Shown here piece by piece: positions 19,750-30,045 of a DNA stretch of 64,000 bases. The translations under genes and the position numbers were made by a program. Every line of letters starts with the position of its first letter. The first letter of the stretch is position 1. The notes under the pieces are model-generated. The model worked only from the letters and a program-made list of their open reading frames with translations. It did no database searches and was not told where the DNA came from. Source of the stretch: Planctomyces sp. SH-PL62 (GTDB lineage: Bacteria; Planctomycetota; Planctomycetia; Isosphaerales; Isosphaeraceae); contig NZ_CP011276.1 of NCBI RefSeq assembly GCF_001610895.1, positions 1 through 64,000 of the forward strand, given 5' to 3'.

Positions 19750-21342
19750 ATGATGAGCTTTCTTTCGGAATCCCGGTTCTGGCTCGCTTCGTTCCTCTCG
19801 ATCGCGGTCGCGACGGCCGTCGGCTCCCCGACCGCCTCCTCGCAGGAAGCCGCCCCGCCGGCCGACGTGCTCCAGCAGTTCGAGCTTCGCCTCAAGGCGC
19901 TTGAGGACGAAAACCGCGAGTTGCGGGACCAGGTGAAATCGCTCGTCGAATCGAAGTCCGCTGATGCCGAGTCGGGGGCTGACGACGCGCCGACGTCGTC
20001 CTCGGACGCCGCGGCTCCGACCTCGACCTCGGAGGACCCGACCCAGGGGGAGCCCTCCTTCGACGTCGGCGAGACGGAATCGACGGCCAACACGGCCGCC
20101 CCCAAGAACAAGCGGCCGCTCAAGGCCTGGCTCGACAAGGGCTTCGAGCTGACCAGCGAAGACGAGGAGTTCCAGCTCCAGTTCCACAACGAGACGCAGG
20201 TCGATTATCGCCTGTTCGACAGGACGGGGCAGGGGACCGTCCACAACGGTTTTTTCATCCCCCGGCAGATCTGGGCGTTCAACGGACGCCTCACCAAGAA
20301 GCTCGAATATATGGCCTCGTTCTCGCGCGGCTACGCGGGGGGGATCGAGCTTCGCGACGCCTTCGTCAACCTGAAGGTCCTCGACGAGGACCGGCTCATG
20401 TTCAAGATCGGCCGCTACCGGGTTCCCTACACCTACGAGTTCTACGCCCTCTCGAACACCGACCTGATCTCCCCCGAGCGTTCCGTCTTCGCGCTCAATT
20501 TCAGCAACGTCCGCGAGATCGGTGCGATGGCCTGGGGCGAGCTGTTCGACGACCGCGTCGACTACGCCGCCGGGCTCTACAACGGCCAGAGGAACTCGTT
20601 CGAGGACCGCAACGACGAGCCGACCTTCGTGGGCTTCTTCAACGTCCGCCCGTTCCGCCACTCGACCCGGTTCCCCTTCCTGAACTACCTGAACGTCGGT
20701 GCCTCGACGGACGTCGGCAACCTGGATGACCGGGTGGCCCCGCCGGCGCTGCGGACGTCGGTCACCGCGTCGCAGGCATCGGGCTCCTCGACCGCGTCGC
20801 CCGCGTTCATCGACTTCAACGAGTCGGTCCGCGAGAACGGCCGGCGGACGATGGGGGCGGTCCACGCGGCCCTGTTCTACAAGCGTCTTTCGCTCCTGGC
20901 CGAGTGGGACCGCGGCTCCACCAACTACCTCTCGTCCCCGACCGCCGCCGGCCGCGTCAGCGTCCCGGTCGACGCCTACTACGTCCAGGCCGGCTTCTTC
21001 CTGACCGGCGAGCACGTCACCCGACGGGCCCCGATCAAGGTCAACCGCCCGTTCAACCTTCGCCGCGGGCCGGATTTCGGGATCGGGGCGATCGAGCTGG
21101 CCGCCCGCTACGCGACCCTCAACCTGGGCGACGAGGTCTTCACGAGGGGCCTGGCCGACCCCAACCTCTGGACCAATCAGGTCGGCGTCCTCGACGTGGG
21201 ATTCAACTGGTACATCAACCAGTACCTGAAGGTCTATCTGGACTGGCAGCGCACCGAATTCGGCGACCCGGTCACCTTCGGCAAGGGACGGTTCTTCGTC
21301 AACAGCGACCTCTTCTGGGCGCGGCTCCAGTTCCTCTTCTGA
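19750..21342 (+). CDS. OprP/OprO-type outer-membrane porin
   Basis: 530 residues. Signal peptide (FWLASFLSIAVATAVGSPTASSQ), then a coiled-coil segment (VLQQFELRLKALEDENRELRDQVKSL), an acidic Ser/Asp/Glu linker and a beta-barrel of alternating residues ending in RLQFLF, a typical outer-membrane C terminus. Phrases such as FNGRLTKKLEYMASFSRGY and RLMFKIGRYRVPYTYEFY match the phosphate-selective porin O/P family. In this phylum such porins often have N-terminal coiled coils. Two start codons (19750, 19753) are adjacent. It sits 60 bases after parB and converges on the permease gene with 26 bases between. Confidence 0.87.
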   Translation: MMSFLSESRFWLASFLSIAVATAVGSPTASSQEAAPPADVLQQFELRLKALEDENRELRDQVKSLVESKSADAESGADDAPTSSSDAAAPTSTSEDPTQGEPSFDVGETESTANTAAPKNKRPLKAWLDKGFELTSEDEEFQLQFHNETQVDYRLFDRTGQGTVHNGFFIPRQIWAFNGRLTKKLEYMASFSRGYAGGIELRDAFVNLKVLDEDRLMFKIGRYRVPYTYEFYALSNTDLISPERSVFALNFSNVREIGAMAWGELFDDRVDYAAGLYNGQRNSFEDRNDEPTFVGFFNVRPFRHSTRFPFLNYLNVGASTDVGNLDDRVAPPALRTSVTASQASGSSTASPAFIDFNESVRENGRRTMGAVHAALFYKRLSLLAEWDRGSTNYLSSPTAAGRVSVPVDAYYVQAGFFLTGEHVTRRAPIKVNRPFNLRRGPDFGIGAIELAARYATLNLGDEVFTRGLADPNLWTNQVGVLDVGFNWYINQYLKVYLDWQRTEFGDPVTFGKGRFFVNSDLFWARLQFLF

Positions 21343-21368
21343 GGAACGGAGCGGCCCCGCCCCGCGCG

Positions 21369-22757
21369 TCAGCCCGGCAGCGAGCCGGCCGAAAGGGCGA
21401 GCGCGAAGACCACGGCGGTCTTGATCACCGTGATCGCGAAGATGTCTGGGTACGACTGGCGATGGGTCAGCCCCGTGATCGCCAAAAGCGTGATCACCGC
21501 CCCGTTGTGCGGCAGGGTGTCCATGCCGCCGGAGGCCATCGAGGCGATCCGGTGCAGCAGCTCGGGGCTGATCCCCTGCGCGTGGGCCGCCTCCAGATAA
21601 TAGCCCCCCATCACCTCCAGCGCGATCGACAACCCGCCGGAGGCCGAGCCCGTGATCCCGGCCAGCGCGTTCACGGCGACCGCCTCGGAGACCAGCACGT
21701 TGCGGCTCACGTCGAGCACCCATCCCCGAACGACGCCGAATCCCGGCAACGATTTGACGACCGTCCCGAAGCCGACCTCCGACGCCGTGTTGAAGATGGC
21801 CAGGAGCGCCCCCGCCGTCGCCGTCGAAAGCGACGCTGAGAAGCCGACCCGCATCCTCCGCGCGTGCAGCGCCAGCGTGGCCAGGATCCCGACCGAGAGG
21901 GCGACGATCACGGCCCAGCTCGGCGCCGCCTCGCGCGGATTCGTCGCGGGGAACGTCTCGCGGAGCGAGGATTCGGGATACCAACCGTCGATCGACCAGG
22001 CCGTCCGGCTCAGTGCGAAGTTGACCGCCAGGACCAGGATCAGCGGGAGGACCGCCGCGACGATCGAGGGGAGTTCGTCCCCCGTCCGGGCCTCGGGCTC
22101 GTGAAGGTGGCCGTCGCCGTAGCCCTCCCCCGCGGCGACCGCCCAGGCGCGGCGACGGTCCAGCCAGAACAGGCCGCCGAGCAGCACCGAGGCGCCGCCG
22201 ATGAGCCCCACGACGGGCGCCGCGTAAGCGTCGGTCTTGAAGAACCGCGTCGGGATGATGTTCTGGACCTGGGGCGTTCCGGGCAACGCGTCCATCGTGA
22301 ACGTGAAGGCCCCCAGCGCGATCGCCGCCGGGAGCAGCCGCTTGGGGATGCCCGCGTCCCGGAAGAGCGCCGCGCCGAGCGGGTAGACGGCGAAGGCGAC
22401 GACGAACAGCGACACGCCCCCGTAGGTCAGGACGGCGCCGGCGAGCACGACCGCCGGGATCGCATGGCGAGGCCCCAGCGCCCGGACCATCGCCGCCGCG
22501 ATCGCCGCCGCCGCGCCGCTGGCGTCCATGAGCTTGCCGAAGACGGCCCCAAGCAAGAAGAGCGGGAAGAAGGACCGGATGAAACCGGCCACCCCAGTCA
22601 TGAACAAGTCTGTATAACTGGGAAGCAAGGGGAGCCCGGAAAGGGCCGCGGCCAGCAGGGCGCACAAGGGCGCGAACACGATCACCGACAGGCCGCGATA
22701 CGCGACCGTCATCAGCAAGCCCAGGGCCAGGGCGATGGCGCCGACCTCGATCGCCAT
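21369..22757 (-). CDS. GntP-family organic acid permease
   Basis: 462 residues, about 12 membrane helices, in the GntP (gluconate:H+ symporter) family: FIRSFFPLFLLGAVFGKLMD, AGAVLTYGGVSLFVVAFAVYP and the discriminating PGTPQVQNIIPTRFF. GntP permeases carry gluconate or hydroxy acids. Its neighbours form a 3-hydroxybutyrate/acetoacetate route, so a short hydroxy acid such as 3-hydroxybutyrate is the likely substrate; this is inference. ATG 22757 follows CTGGAGGAACG. Last gene of a four-gene minus-strand operon; it starts 31 bases after the thiolase stop. Confidence 0.87.
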   Translation of the reverse strand: MAIEVGAIALALGLLMTVAYRGLSVIVFAPLCALLAAALSGLPLLPSYTDLFMTGVAGFIRSFFPLFLLGAVFGKLMDASGAAAAIAAAMVRALGPRHAIPAVVLAGAVLTYGGVSLFVVAFAVYPLGAALFRDAGIPKRLLPAAIALGAFTFTMDALPGTPQVQNIIPTRFFKTDAYAAPVVGLIGGASVLLGGLFWLDRRRAWAVAAGEGYGDGHLHEPEARTGDELPSIVAAVLPLILVLAVNFALSRTAWSIDGWYPESSLRETFPATNPREAAPSWAVIVALSVGILATLALHARRMRVGFSASLSTATAGALLAIFNTASEVGFGTVVKSLPGFGVVRGWVLDVSRNVLVSEAVAVNALAGITGSASGGLSIALEVMGGYYLEAAHAQGISPELLHRIASMASGGMDTLPHNGAVITLLAITGLTHRQSYPDIFAITVIKTAVVFALALSAGSLPG

Positions 22758-22788
22758 GGCGAGCGTTCCTCCAGGAAGGGTTCGTGAA

Positions 22789-23943
22789 TCAGCCGGGGCT
22801 TCGCAACAGGGCGGCGACCCCCATGCCCCCTCCGACGCAGAGGCTCACGGCCGCCTGCGTCGCCGCGCCCCGGTGGATCTGATGGGCCGCGTGGACGACC
22901 AGCCGCGCCCCGCTGGCGCCGATCGGGTGCCCCAGCGAGATCGCACCGCCGCACAGGTTGACCGAGTTCTCATTGACGCCGAGATCCTCGAGGCACGCCA
23001 GCACCTGCGCGGCGAAGGCCTCGTTGATCTCGATCGCGTCGCAATCCGCGAGGGCGACGCCCTGACGCTCGCAGAGCCGCCGCAGCGCATAGACCGGGCC
23101 GAGACCCATCGACGCCGGTTCGCAGCCGACCAGCGCCGAATCGACCCAGTCGCACAGGATGGGCCACGACTCCCGCGTCGCCAGGTCGCGATCGGCCAGG
23201 AGCAGCATGGCCGCCCCGTCGTTGATGCCGCTCGCGTTTCCGGCCGTGACCGACCCGTCCGACGTGAAGGCGGGCTTCAACCGAGCCAGGTCTTCGAGCG
23301 TCGCCCCCGGCCGGGGATGCTCGTCGGCCTCCAGGCCTTCCAGGGGGATTCGCTCGTCCGCGAAAGCGCCGGCGGACTGGGCGGCGGCGTAACGCTCCTG
23401 GCTCCGGACCGCCCATTCATCCTGTCGACGACGACTGATGTCCCGATGCGTCGCCATCGCCTCGACGAGCAGCCCCATGTGTCGGCCGTCGAAGGCGTCG
23501 ACCAGGCCGTCGCGGAGGATCGAATCGACCATGGCGGCGTCGCCCAGCTTCAGGCCCTGCCTGGCGCGCGGGACCAGGTACGGGGAGCCCGACATCGACT
23601 CGGTCCCCCCGCAGAGGACCGCCCTCGCCTCGCCGCACTGGATCGCCTGGGCCGCGAGCCGCACGGCCTGCAATCCCGAGCCGCACATCATGTTAACGGT
23701 GAACGCCGGGACCTCCGGCGGCAGCCCCACCCGGACGCCGACCTGACGGGCGATGTTCATCCCCTGTCCGGCGCCAAGGACGTTGCCCACGATCACCCGG
23801 TCGATCGTCGAGGGGTCGAGCCCGTGCAGGACCGGCCGGGCCGCCGCGCAGGCCAGATCCACCGACGACACGTCTTTGAGTTTGCCGAGAAATCGTCCCA
23901 GGACCGTTCGCCGCGCCGCGACGACGCATAATTCCGCCATCAT
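22789..23943 (-). CDS. Acetyl-CoA acetyltransferase (thiolase)
   Basis: 384 residues. Active-site Cys is C87 in NMMCGSGLQAV; the His of SLGHPIGASGARL and the C-terminal Cys of SLCVGGGMGVA complete the catalytic set. It cleaves acetoacetyl-CoA to two acetyl-CoA or runs in reverse. The start ATG at 23943 overlaps the stop of the CoA-transferase gene by one base (TGATG); a second ATG follows immediately. Between the CoA transferase and the GntP permease it fits the last step of ketone-body breakdown. Confidence 0.93.
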   Translation of the reverse strand: MMAELCVVAARRTVLGRFLGKLKDVSSVDLACAAARPVLHGLDPSTIDRVIVGNVLGAGQGMNIARQVGVRVGLPPEVPAFTVNMMCGSGLQAVRLAAQAIQCGEARAVLCGGTESMSGSPYLVPRARQGLKLGDAAMVDSILRDGLVDAFDGRHMGLLVEAMATHRDISRRRQDEWAVRSQERYAAAQSAGAFADERIPLEGLEADEHPRPGATLEDLARLKPAFTSDGSVTAGNASGINDGAAMLLLADRDLATRESWPILCDWVDSALVGCEPASMGLGPVYALRRLCERQGVALADCDAIEINEAFAAQVLACLEDLGVNENSVNLCGGAISLGHPIGASGARLVVHAAHQIHRGAATQAAVSLCVGGGMGVAALLRSPG

Positions 23944-25492
23944 CAATCTCCGGTGTCTCGATCGAACGACGAAGCCGGCATCATTCGCGGCTGGCGTACG
24001 AGCGGGCGGAATTCCATCTGATCGAGGACGTCTCGCTCCAGGTCGATCCCGGGGGCGATCTCGATCAATTCGAGGCCCTCCTCCGTGAGTCGGAACACGG
24101 CCCGCTCGGTGACGTAGAGCGCCTCCTGGCCCTTCCGCCGGGAGACCTCGGCGGCGTAGGAGAGCTGCGCGACCTCGGCGACGAATTTCCGGACCCGGCC
24201 TTCGCGGACGATCCGCAATCGGCCGCCCGCGACCTCGACTTCGAGCCCGTCGGACGTCAGCGTCCCGCAGAAGACCACCCGTCGCGCGTTCTGGGAGATG
24301 TTGACGAACCCGCCGACGCCCGCGAGCCGATTCCCGAATCGCGAGACGTTCACATTCCCCCGACGGTCGATCTCGGCGGCTCCGAGCGCGGCGAAGTCCA
24401 GGCCGCCGCCGTCGTAGAAGTCGAACTGCGAGGGCTGATCGATGATCGCCTGCGGATGGAACGACGCCCCGAAGCTCAGGCCGCCGGCCGGAACTCCGCC
24501 GATCGGCCCGCTCTCGACGGTGAGCGTCACCTCGCCGAGCAGCCCGCGCTCGGCCGCGATCAGCGCGACGCCTTCCGGCGTGCCGATCCCCAGGTTGGCG
24601 ATCGCCCCCGGCTCCAGCTCGTCGCAGGCGCGCGAGGCGATGATGCGACGGGGCCCCGCCGCAAGTCGCGGCCACTGGCCGAGGCCGTCCCGCTCGGCGG
24701 CGTTGTAGTAAGCCGGGTTGTCCCGCTCGGCGAAGGTCTGGTGGTGATGCTCGGCGTCCGCCACGACGACGCGGTCGATCAGGACCCCCGGGACCCGCAC
24801 GGACATCGGCGGGGCCGCGTGGGGGAGCACCCGCCGGACCTGGGCGATCACCGTTCCGCCGCAATTGTGGACGGCCTGGGCGATCGCCAGAACCTCGCCG
24901 ACGATCGCCTCCTCGTCCATCAAGAGGTTCCCATGAATGTCCACGGCCGTGCCTCGGATCAGGCCGACGTGGACGGGAAAGGCCCGATACAGGAGCCAGT
25001 CGCGGCCGTCGATCTCGATCCGCTTCACCAGCTCCGCCGTCGATCGGGAATTCAGCCGGCCCCCCTGATGCATCGGGTCGATGAAGGTCCCCAGGCCCAC
25101 GCCCGTGATGCAGCCCGGCCGGCCGGCGGCGATGTCGCGCAACAGGTGGCAGATGACTCCCTGGGGGAAGTTGTAGGCCTCGATCTCGTTGGCGAGCGCG
25201 AGCCGACCGATCCGGGGGGCGAGCCCCAGTGGCCGCCGACGACTCTCGCCAGGAGCCCCCGGTGTCCGAGGTGATTGAGCCCGCGACCGCCGCCGTCGCC
25301 CTGTCCGGCCGCGTAGAGCAGCGTCAGGCCGCGGGGCCGGCCGGTGTCGAGGAAGCGGGCCTCGATCGCCTCGGTGAGGGCCTCCGGATGGGCGGCCCCG
25401 ACGAAGCCGCCGCTCACGACGGTCTGACCGTCCTCGATGACCGCCACAGCTTCGGCCGCCGTGCAAAGCAGCCTCTCGACGCGGTCGGTCAC
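23943..25492 (-). CDS. 3-oxoacid/acetate CoA-transferase (fused A-B type), frameshifted
   Basis: Fused two-domain CoA transferase of the YdiF/acetoacetate type, about 516 residues after repair. The first part ([30 protein letters not shown]) is read from the GTG at 25492, which overlaps the reductase stop (GTGA). The frame breaks at 25224-25227, where a C run appears one base short; it continues as [22 protein letters not shown] to the stop at 23943. The second domain holds the catalytic glutamate in [14 protein letters not shown], preceded by [10 protein letters not shown]. It moves CoA between acyl groups, here probably to acetoacetate. Second gene of the operon. Confidence 0.88.
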
Positions 25493-26241
25493 GACCACCA
25501 ACCCCCGTTGACGTGGAGGGTCTGCCCCGTCAGGTAGGATGCCAGGTCGCTGGCCAGGAACAGGATCGCGTCGGCGATCTCCTCGGGCTCGCCGAAGCGG
25601 TTGAGCGGGATCTCGGCCAGCATCCGGGCGCGGACCTCTTCGGGGATCGTCTTCCCCATGTCGGTCAGCACCACACCCGGGGCCACCGCGTTGACGGTGA
25701 TCCGGCGCGACGCCAGCTCCTTGCTCAGCACCTTTGTCAGGGCGATCACCCCGGCCTTGGCGGCCGCGTAATTGGCCTGGCCGAAGAAGCCGACCACGCC
25801 GGAGATCGAGGCGATGTTCACGATCCGGCCGCCGTCGGACAGGATCGCCGCCGCCGCCCGGCAGACCTGGAACACCCCGGTGAGGTCGGTGTCGACGACC
25901 GTTCGCCAGTCCTCGTCGGTCATCTTCTTGACCGTCCGATCTCGGATGACGGCCGCGTTGTTGACGACCACGTCGAGCCGGCCGAATCGCTCGCGGATCG
26001 CAGACATCATCGCGTCGACCTGGGCGACGTCGCGGACGTCGGCGGGCAAGGCCGCCGCGTGGTCGCCGAGCCCGACGGCGAATTCCTGCGCCGTGGCGGC
26101 GTTCCGCCCGGCCGGGTCCGGCGGATAATTGACGACGACGGCGGCGCCGGCGGCGTGCAGACGGGTCGCCGTGGCGCGACCGAGCCCCTGTCCGGCGCCG
26201 GTCACGAGCGCCACCTTGCCGCCGAGGTCGATCCCGATCAC
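25489..26241 (-). CDS. Short-chain dehydrogenase, FabG/PhaB-like
   Basis: 250 residues from GTG 26241, preceded by GGGAGTCC at ribosome-site distance; the open frame runs further upstream without family sequence. NAD(P)-binding TGAGQGLG at 14-21, NNAA at about 94-97, and the catalytic S145, Y158 and K162 in [13 protein letters not shown], very close to acetoacetyl-CoA reductases (PhaB). It ends in VNGGWWS. Could reduce acetoacetyl-CoA or oxidise 3-hydroxybutyrate; the linked CoA transferase and thiolase favour a 3-hydroxybutyrate/ketone-body route. First gene of the minus-strand operon. Confidence 0.88.
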   Translation of the reverse strand: MIGIDLGGKVALVTGAGQGLGRATATRLHAAGAAVVVNYPPDPAGRNAATAQEFAVGLGDHAAALPADVRDVAQVDAMMSAIRERFGRLDVVVNNAAVIRDRTVKKMTDEDWRTVVDTDLTGVFQVCRAAAAILSDGGRIVNIASISGVVGFFGQANYAAAKAGVIALTKVLSKELASRRITVNAVAPGVVLTDMGKTIPEEVRARMLAEIPLNRFGEPEEIADAILFLASDLASYLTGQTLHVNGGWWS

Positions 26242-26499
26242 CTTGCTGGACTCCCTGAAGATCCTCGATGTCGCCGGACGGCCGACCCGAACGGGGAGCG
26301 TCCCGCCGCCGGCGCCAGGTCGCAACCCGATCGAACAGTGAGATTATCCGCCGACGACCCGCCCCACAAGCGACCGGTCTCCGACCGCATTCAGGTCTGC
26401 ATGTTGAAATCACACGTCCGATCGGGCTAACTGAATCCGGAGTACGAACGCTAGAGCCAGATCCTTGATTTTCATCAATCTTAATCGGCGAGGGCATTG

Positions 26500-27860
26500 A
26501 TGAAGTCGTTCGACCTCTCGAACCTCCGGTTGGCGGAAGGCGTCGTGCGGGACTCCAGCCGCGAAAACGACCGGATCCTCCTCTGGGTGCCGACCGTCGG
26601 GGCGCCCCCGCATCGATCCTGGGACCGCGTCGGCGTGGCGGCGGGCGAACGCGGCCGCGTCGACCGAGGGGTGAGGGTGGTGCCGGCCGCCGCGTTCCGC
26701 GTCGAGCGCCGCGCCCCCGAGGGATGGCTTGCGAAGCTCGCCTCCAAGTTGGGGAGGGCGGGGGCCGAATCGTCCTGGACGATGCCCGACGGGACGCCGG
26801 TCGAACGGCGAGGCAGCCGGCGGACCGACCTGGCCCTGGCCTGGTCGGAGGGCGGGGGGCCGCTCGGTGAGGAAGTCGTGCGCGGCCTGTGGCCCGACGG
26901 GGCGACCGTCCGTCGGATCGGCGACGGGCTGTTCCTGGTCGAAGGCGTGCAGGGGGCGCAGAGCCGGGACGCGCCGGCTATCGGGGAAGTCGGCCCCTCT
27001 GAGACGGTCGCCGAAGCCGCGGTCCGCCTCCTGGAAGAGGCCCTCCGGGGATCCGACGGGAGCCGGACGGCGGCCGCGACAGCCGACCTGGGGGTCGTCC
27101 TCCTGAACCGGGGGACGCCGTCGCCGCGGTCGAGCGGTTTCGCGAGGCCCTGGACCGGCTCGGCGAGCACGGGGAGCCGTCGCTCGTCGCCGACGCGCTC
27201 TACAACTTGGGCCTCGCGTACTTGAATCTCGATCGTCCCCAGGAGGCGTCGGCCGCCCTGGGGTCGGCGGCGCGCCTGGCCCGCGCGGCGGACGACCCCC
27301 ATTCCCTCAAGTCGGCGTTGGAGGGGATCGCCACGACGCAGGCCCGCCTGGGCGACGTCCGCGGATCGCTCTCGACCCTGGGCGAGGCGGTGGAGGCGGC
27401 CCGGATCGTCGGCGACCGCCACCAGGAGGCCCGCCTCCTCTGGATGCAGGCGATCGCGCTCGCCGAGTCGGGCCGCGGCGACCTCGCCGTCGCTCGGGCC
27501 GAGGAGTCGACCGCGTTGCTGCGATCGCTCGGCAAGCCTGAGGCCGCTTGGTTTGAGAAGCAGCTCCGCCGCTACCGGGACGAGGGGTCGAACCTCGACG
27601 CGGCGGCCTTGCAGCCGTCCAACGACCGGCCGGCCGGCCCCGGCCCGCTTGGCATGGCGCTGTCGGCGACCAAGGCGATGGCGGCCTTCGTCGGCTCGGG
27701 CCTCAAGACGACGCCGGCGGAGGTCCAGCGGGCTCGCGCGGCGACGTGTCGGACGTGCGAGCACCACACGGGCCTGCGCTGCCGGATCTGCGGCTGCTTC
27801 ACCGAGGCCAAAAGCCGGCTGGCCCACGAGCGCTGCCCGCTCGGGAGGTGGGGGGGGTGA
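26500..27860 (+). CDS. TPR protein with C-terminal cysteine cluster, frameshifted
   Basis: About 453 residues after repair. The first part (from ATG 26500, with GCGAGGG upstream) is a beta-rich domain I do not recognise. The frame breaks at 27109-27113, where a G run of five should be six. After it come TPR repeats ([31 protein letters not shown] and onward), then a linker and a compact cysteine cluster ([19 protein letters not shown], then a last Cys in RCPLGRW), five or more Cys with a His, probably binding zinc. That C-terminal pattern (CxxC, CxxCGCF, K, CPxGxW) recurs in phage-type small proteins; here it is fused to TPRs. It stands alone, divergent from the dehydrogenase operon. Confidence 0.75.
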
Positions 27861-27898
27861 GGCCTCGCGACCGCACCAAGCGTTAGGACACGCCCTCC

Positions 27899-27924
27899 TT
27901 GAACATAACGCCCTTTATGTTTCA
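27899..27924. repeat. Recombination-like site A
   Basis: Arm TTGAACATAA (27899-27908), core CGCCCT, arm TTATGTTTCA (27915-27924). The arms are inverted repeats matching at 8 of 10 positions around a 6-base core, the layout of tyrosine-recombinase (dif-like) sites. Its right half, CCCTTTATGTTTC, recurs exactly at 30266-30278. Confidence 0.5.
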
Positions 27925-27935
27925 CTCGCTGCGAT

Positions 27936-28381
27936 TCATGGCGATGGCTCGATCTGCGAGCGGTCCTTGAGCAAGTCCCGGATCTCGGCCAAGAGTTCCT
28001 GGTCCTTCGTCATCGGCGGAATCGTCGCGATCTCCTCCTTCTTCGTTCGCACGAGCCAGCCCAGGAACTTCACCAGGAACAGGAACAGGACGGCCGCCAT
28101 GATGAGGAAATGGACGATATCAGCCAAGAACAGGCCGATGTGGACCGTGCTCCCCCGGACCGTGAATTGCCAGTGCGTGTAGGGCCTTTGACCCGGGATC
28201 AAGATGGCGAACATAGGCATGACCACGTTCTTGACCATCGAATCGACGATGCTGTGGAACGACCCGCCGATGATCACGCCGATCGCCAGGTCGACGACGT
28301 TCCCCTTGAAGGCGAACGCCTTGAACTCGTCGACGAGGGTCCACGCCTTCTTCGTCGCGAGGTCCTCGGGTTGGGCAGCAT
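27936..28381 (-). CDS. mscL: Large-conductance mechanosensitive channel MscL, frameshifted
   Basis: MscL forms a pentameric pore that opens under membrane tension. Helix 1 and the gate region are clear (FKAFAFKGNVVDLAIGVIIGGSF), then the periplasmic loop (RPYTHWQFTV), helix 2 (ADIVHFLIMAAVLFLFLVKFLGWLV) and the charged C-terminal helix (ELLAEIRDLLKDR). The start is ATG 28381 (MLPNP), with AGGGGAG upstream. The frame breaks near 28367: one G of a GG pair is missing between AACCC and GAGGAC. The repaired product is about 149 residues, normal for the family. Downstream lies recombination-like site A. Confidence 0.9.
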
Positions 28382-28623
28382 CGCGGGTCGACTCCCCTGA
28401 ATTGGGACTACGCGGTCCTGGAGTTTCTCTCGGCGTTCGAAGACCGGTAGCTTGATGGACATGCGCTCCTGGTCTCCCGGGAGGACGTCTTCATCCTCGC
28501 GGGGGCCGAGCGTCGCCGGGGACGCGGTCAATCGACCGACTTCAGGGCGAGCTTCACCTGGTCAGGCACTGTGGCCGCCCTCGTCACTGTCTCTTGTGCC
28601 ATGCCGGGAGACCCACGAGCGGT

Positions 28624-30045
28624 TTATTGAGCGCCGATTCCGGGCACCGCTTGGACCTTCACCACCGGAGGCGGGTTCCATCTGCCGGTCAGGGCCTCGG
28701 CCATCGGACCGTAGAGACGCATGCACACGTTGAATGGCCCTTTCGGGGCGGGCAGCCAGTTGACTTCCTTGTCCTTGCCGGGGCTCTCGTTCTGGAAGTA
28801 GAGGTCGAGCGACCCATCCGCGTTGACCTTGAACGGCATGTAGCTGCTGACCGCGAAGCGGTTGAGCACGTTCGCCACCTGGAAGCCGTCGCTGTCGTAG
28901 AGGGTGATTGACCAGAAGGCATTCACCGGGGGCGTGGCCCCCTTGTCGAAGTGGAGCGTGTACTTGTTGGCACCGTCGAGCGGCTTGCCGGTGTCGTCGG
29001 CGAGGTTCAGCGGATAGATGGCGTCCTCGGGCAGGTTGGCACCGAGGCCCAGCTGGGCGACCATCGCACGCTTGAGGTAGTAGTTGCCGTAGACGCCCAT
29101 CGTGTCGGTGTTCATGGACCAGCCGTTGACGACGCGGGCGAGCGTCGCCACCTTCCACGCCATGACCCGCTGTGCCTCCTCGGGCACGCCCTCCAACGCC
29201 TTCTTGACCGCGGGGTCGAGCCCGGCGAAGTCGAGACTCTTGCCGGGCTCGATGCCGATTCGCTTCAACCGAGCGACCATCGGCTGGTCGGTGGCGTGGG
29301 GCGGGTGCAGCTTGAGGAGCTCGGCCGCGTAGGCGAAGTACTTCTCGGCCGGCATGGTGTCGACCTGGGTCTTCGGCGGCGTCTTCATATCCACGCCCGG
29401 GTCAATCTTCACCGTCACCGGTCCGGCGGCCTTGCCCCAGCGTGAGAGCGGGGTGACCTTGTAACCCGCCTGAATCTTGTGGACCGCGGGGTAATCCGCC
29501 GCCCCGTCCGTCTTGGTGCGGCCGATGACCCAGATGTACGGCGTCGGGGCCGCGAGTCGCGTGAACCCCTCCGGGACCGTCCCGCTCCAGCCGGGCGGGG
29601 TCACGAGGAAGTTCCCCGCCTTGGTGCCCGTCGTCCGCCAGCCGGGCGACGCGAACACGTCGGACCACATGTCGAGCATGGGCAGGAGGTAGAACCGTCC
29701 GTCCGTGTCCGGTGCCGAGACGACCTGGGCCTCCTCGGTGATGTCCAGCCAGGCGACGGAATAGAGCGTGTCGAAGTTGACCCGCACGACGACCTTCAAA
29801 TCGGCAGGCGGATACGCCGGGACGCTCACGAACGTATTCATCGGGCCCTTGCCCAGCTCCTTGCCGGGCTCGACGTTCACGGACTGCTTCCGCGTGATGT
29901 CCATGGTGACGAGCGGGTAGAAGTAGAGGTAGGCATCGACGCCGATGGCGTGTGCGGCCTCCGGGGTGATTGGCTCGTCGGCTCGGGCATATTCGGGCAG
30001 CACGGCCACCGCAGTGACGAGGAGCGAAGCGATGAGGCAACGCAT
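28624..30045 (-). CDS. DUF1254/DUF1214 exported protein
   Basis: 473 residues from ATG 30045. Signal peptide (CLIASLLVTAVAVLPEYARA). The DUF1254 domain is at about 30-180 (AYLYFYPLVTMDITRK, FDTLYSVAWLDI) and DUF1214 at about 340-460 (NAFWSITLYDSDGFQV, LYFQNESPGKDKEVNWLPAPKGPFNVCMRLYGP). Proteins of this family are periplasmic or secreted and their biochemistry is unsettled. It starts 243 bases upstream of mscL on the same strand. Sites A and B bracket the two genes together. Confidence 0.88.
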   Translation of the reverse strand: MRCLIASLLVTAVAVLPEYARADEPITPEAAHAIGVDAYLYFYPLVTMDITRKQSVNVEPGKELGKGPMNTFVSVPAYPPADLKVVVRVNFDTLYSVAWLDITEEAQVVSAPDTDGRFYLLPMLDMWSDVFASPGWRTTGTKAGNFLVTPPGWSGTVPEGFTRLAAPTPYIWVIGRTKTDGAADYPAVHKIQAGYKVTPLSRWGKAAGPVTVKIDPGVDMKTPPKTQVDTMPAEKYFAYAAELLKLHPPHATDQPMVARLKRIGIEPGKSLDFAGLDPAVKKALEGVPEEAQRVMAWKVATLARVVNGWSMNTDTMGVYGNYYLKRAMVAQLGLGANLPEDAIYPLNLADDTGKPLDGANKYTLHFDKGATPPVNAFWSITLYDSDGFQVANVLNRFAVSSYMPFKVNADGSLDLYFQNESPGKDKEVNWLPAPKGPFNVCMRLYGPMAEALTGRWNPPPVVKVQAVPGIGAQ

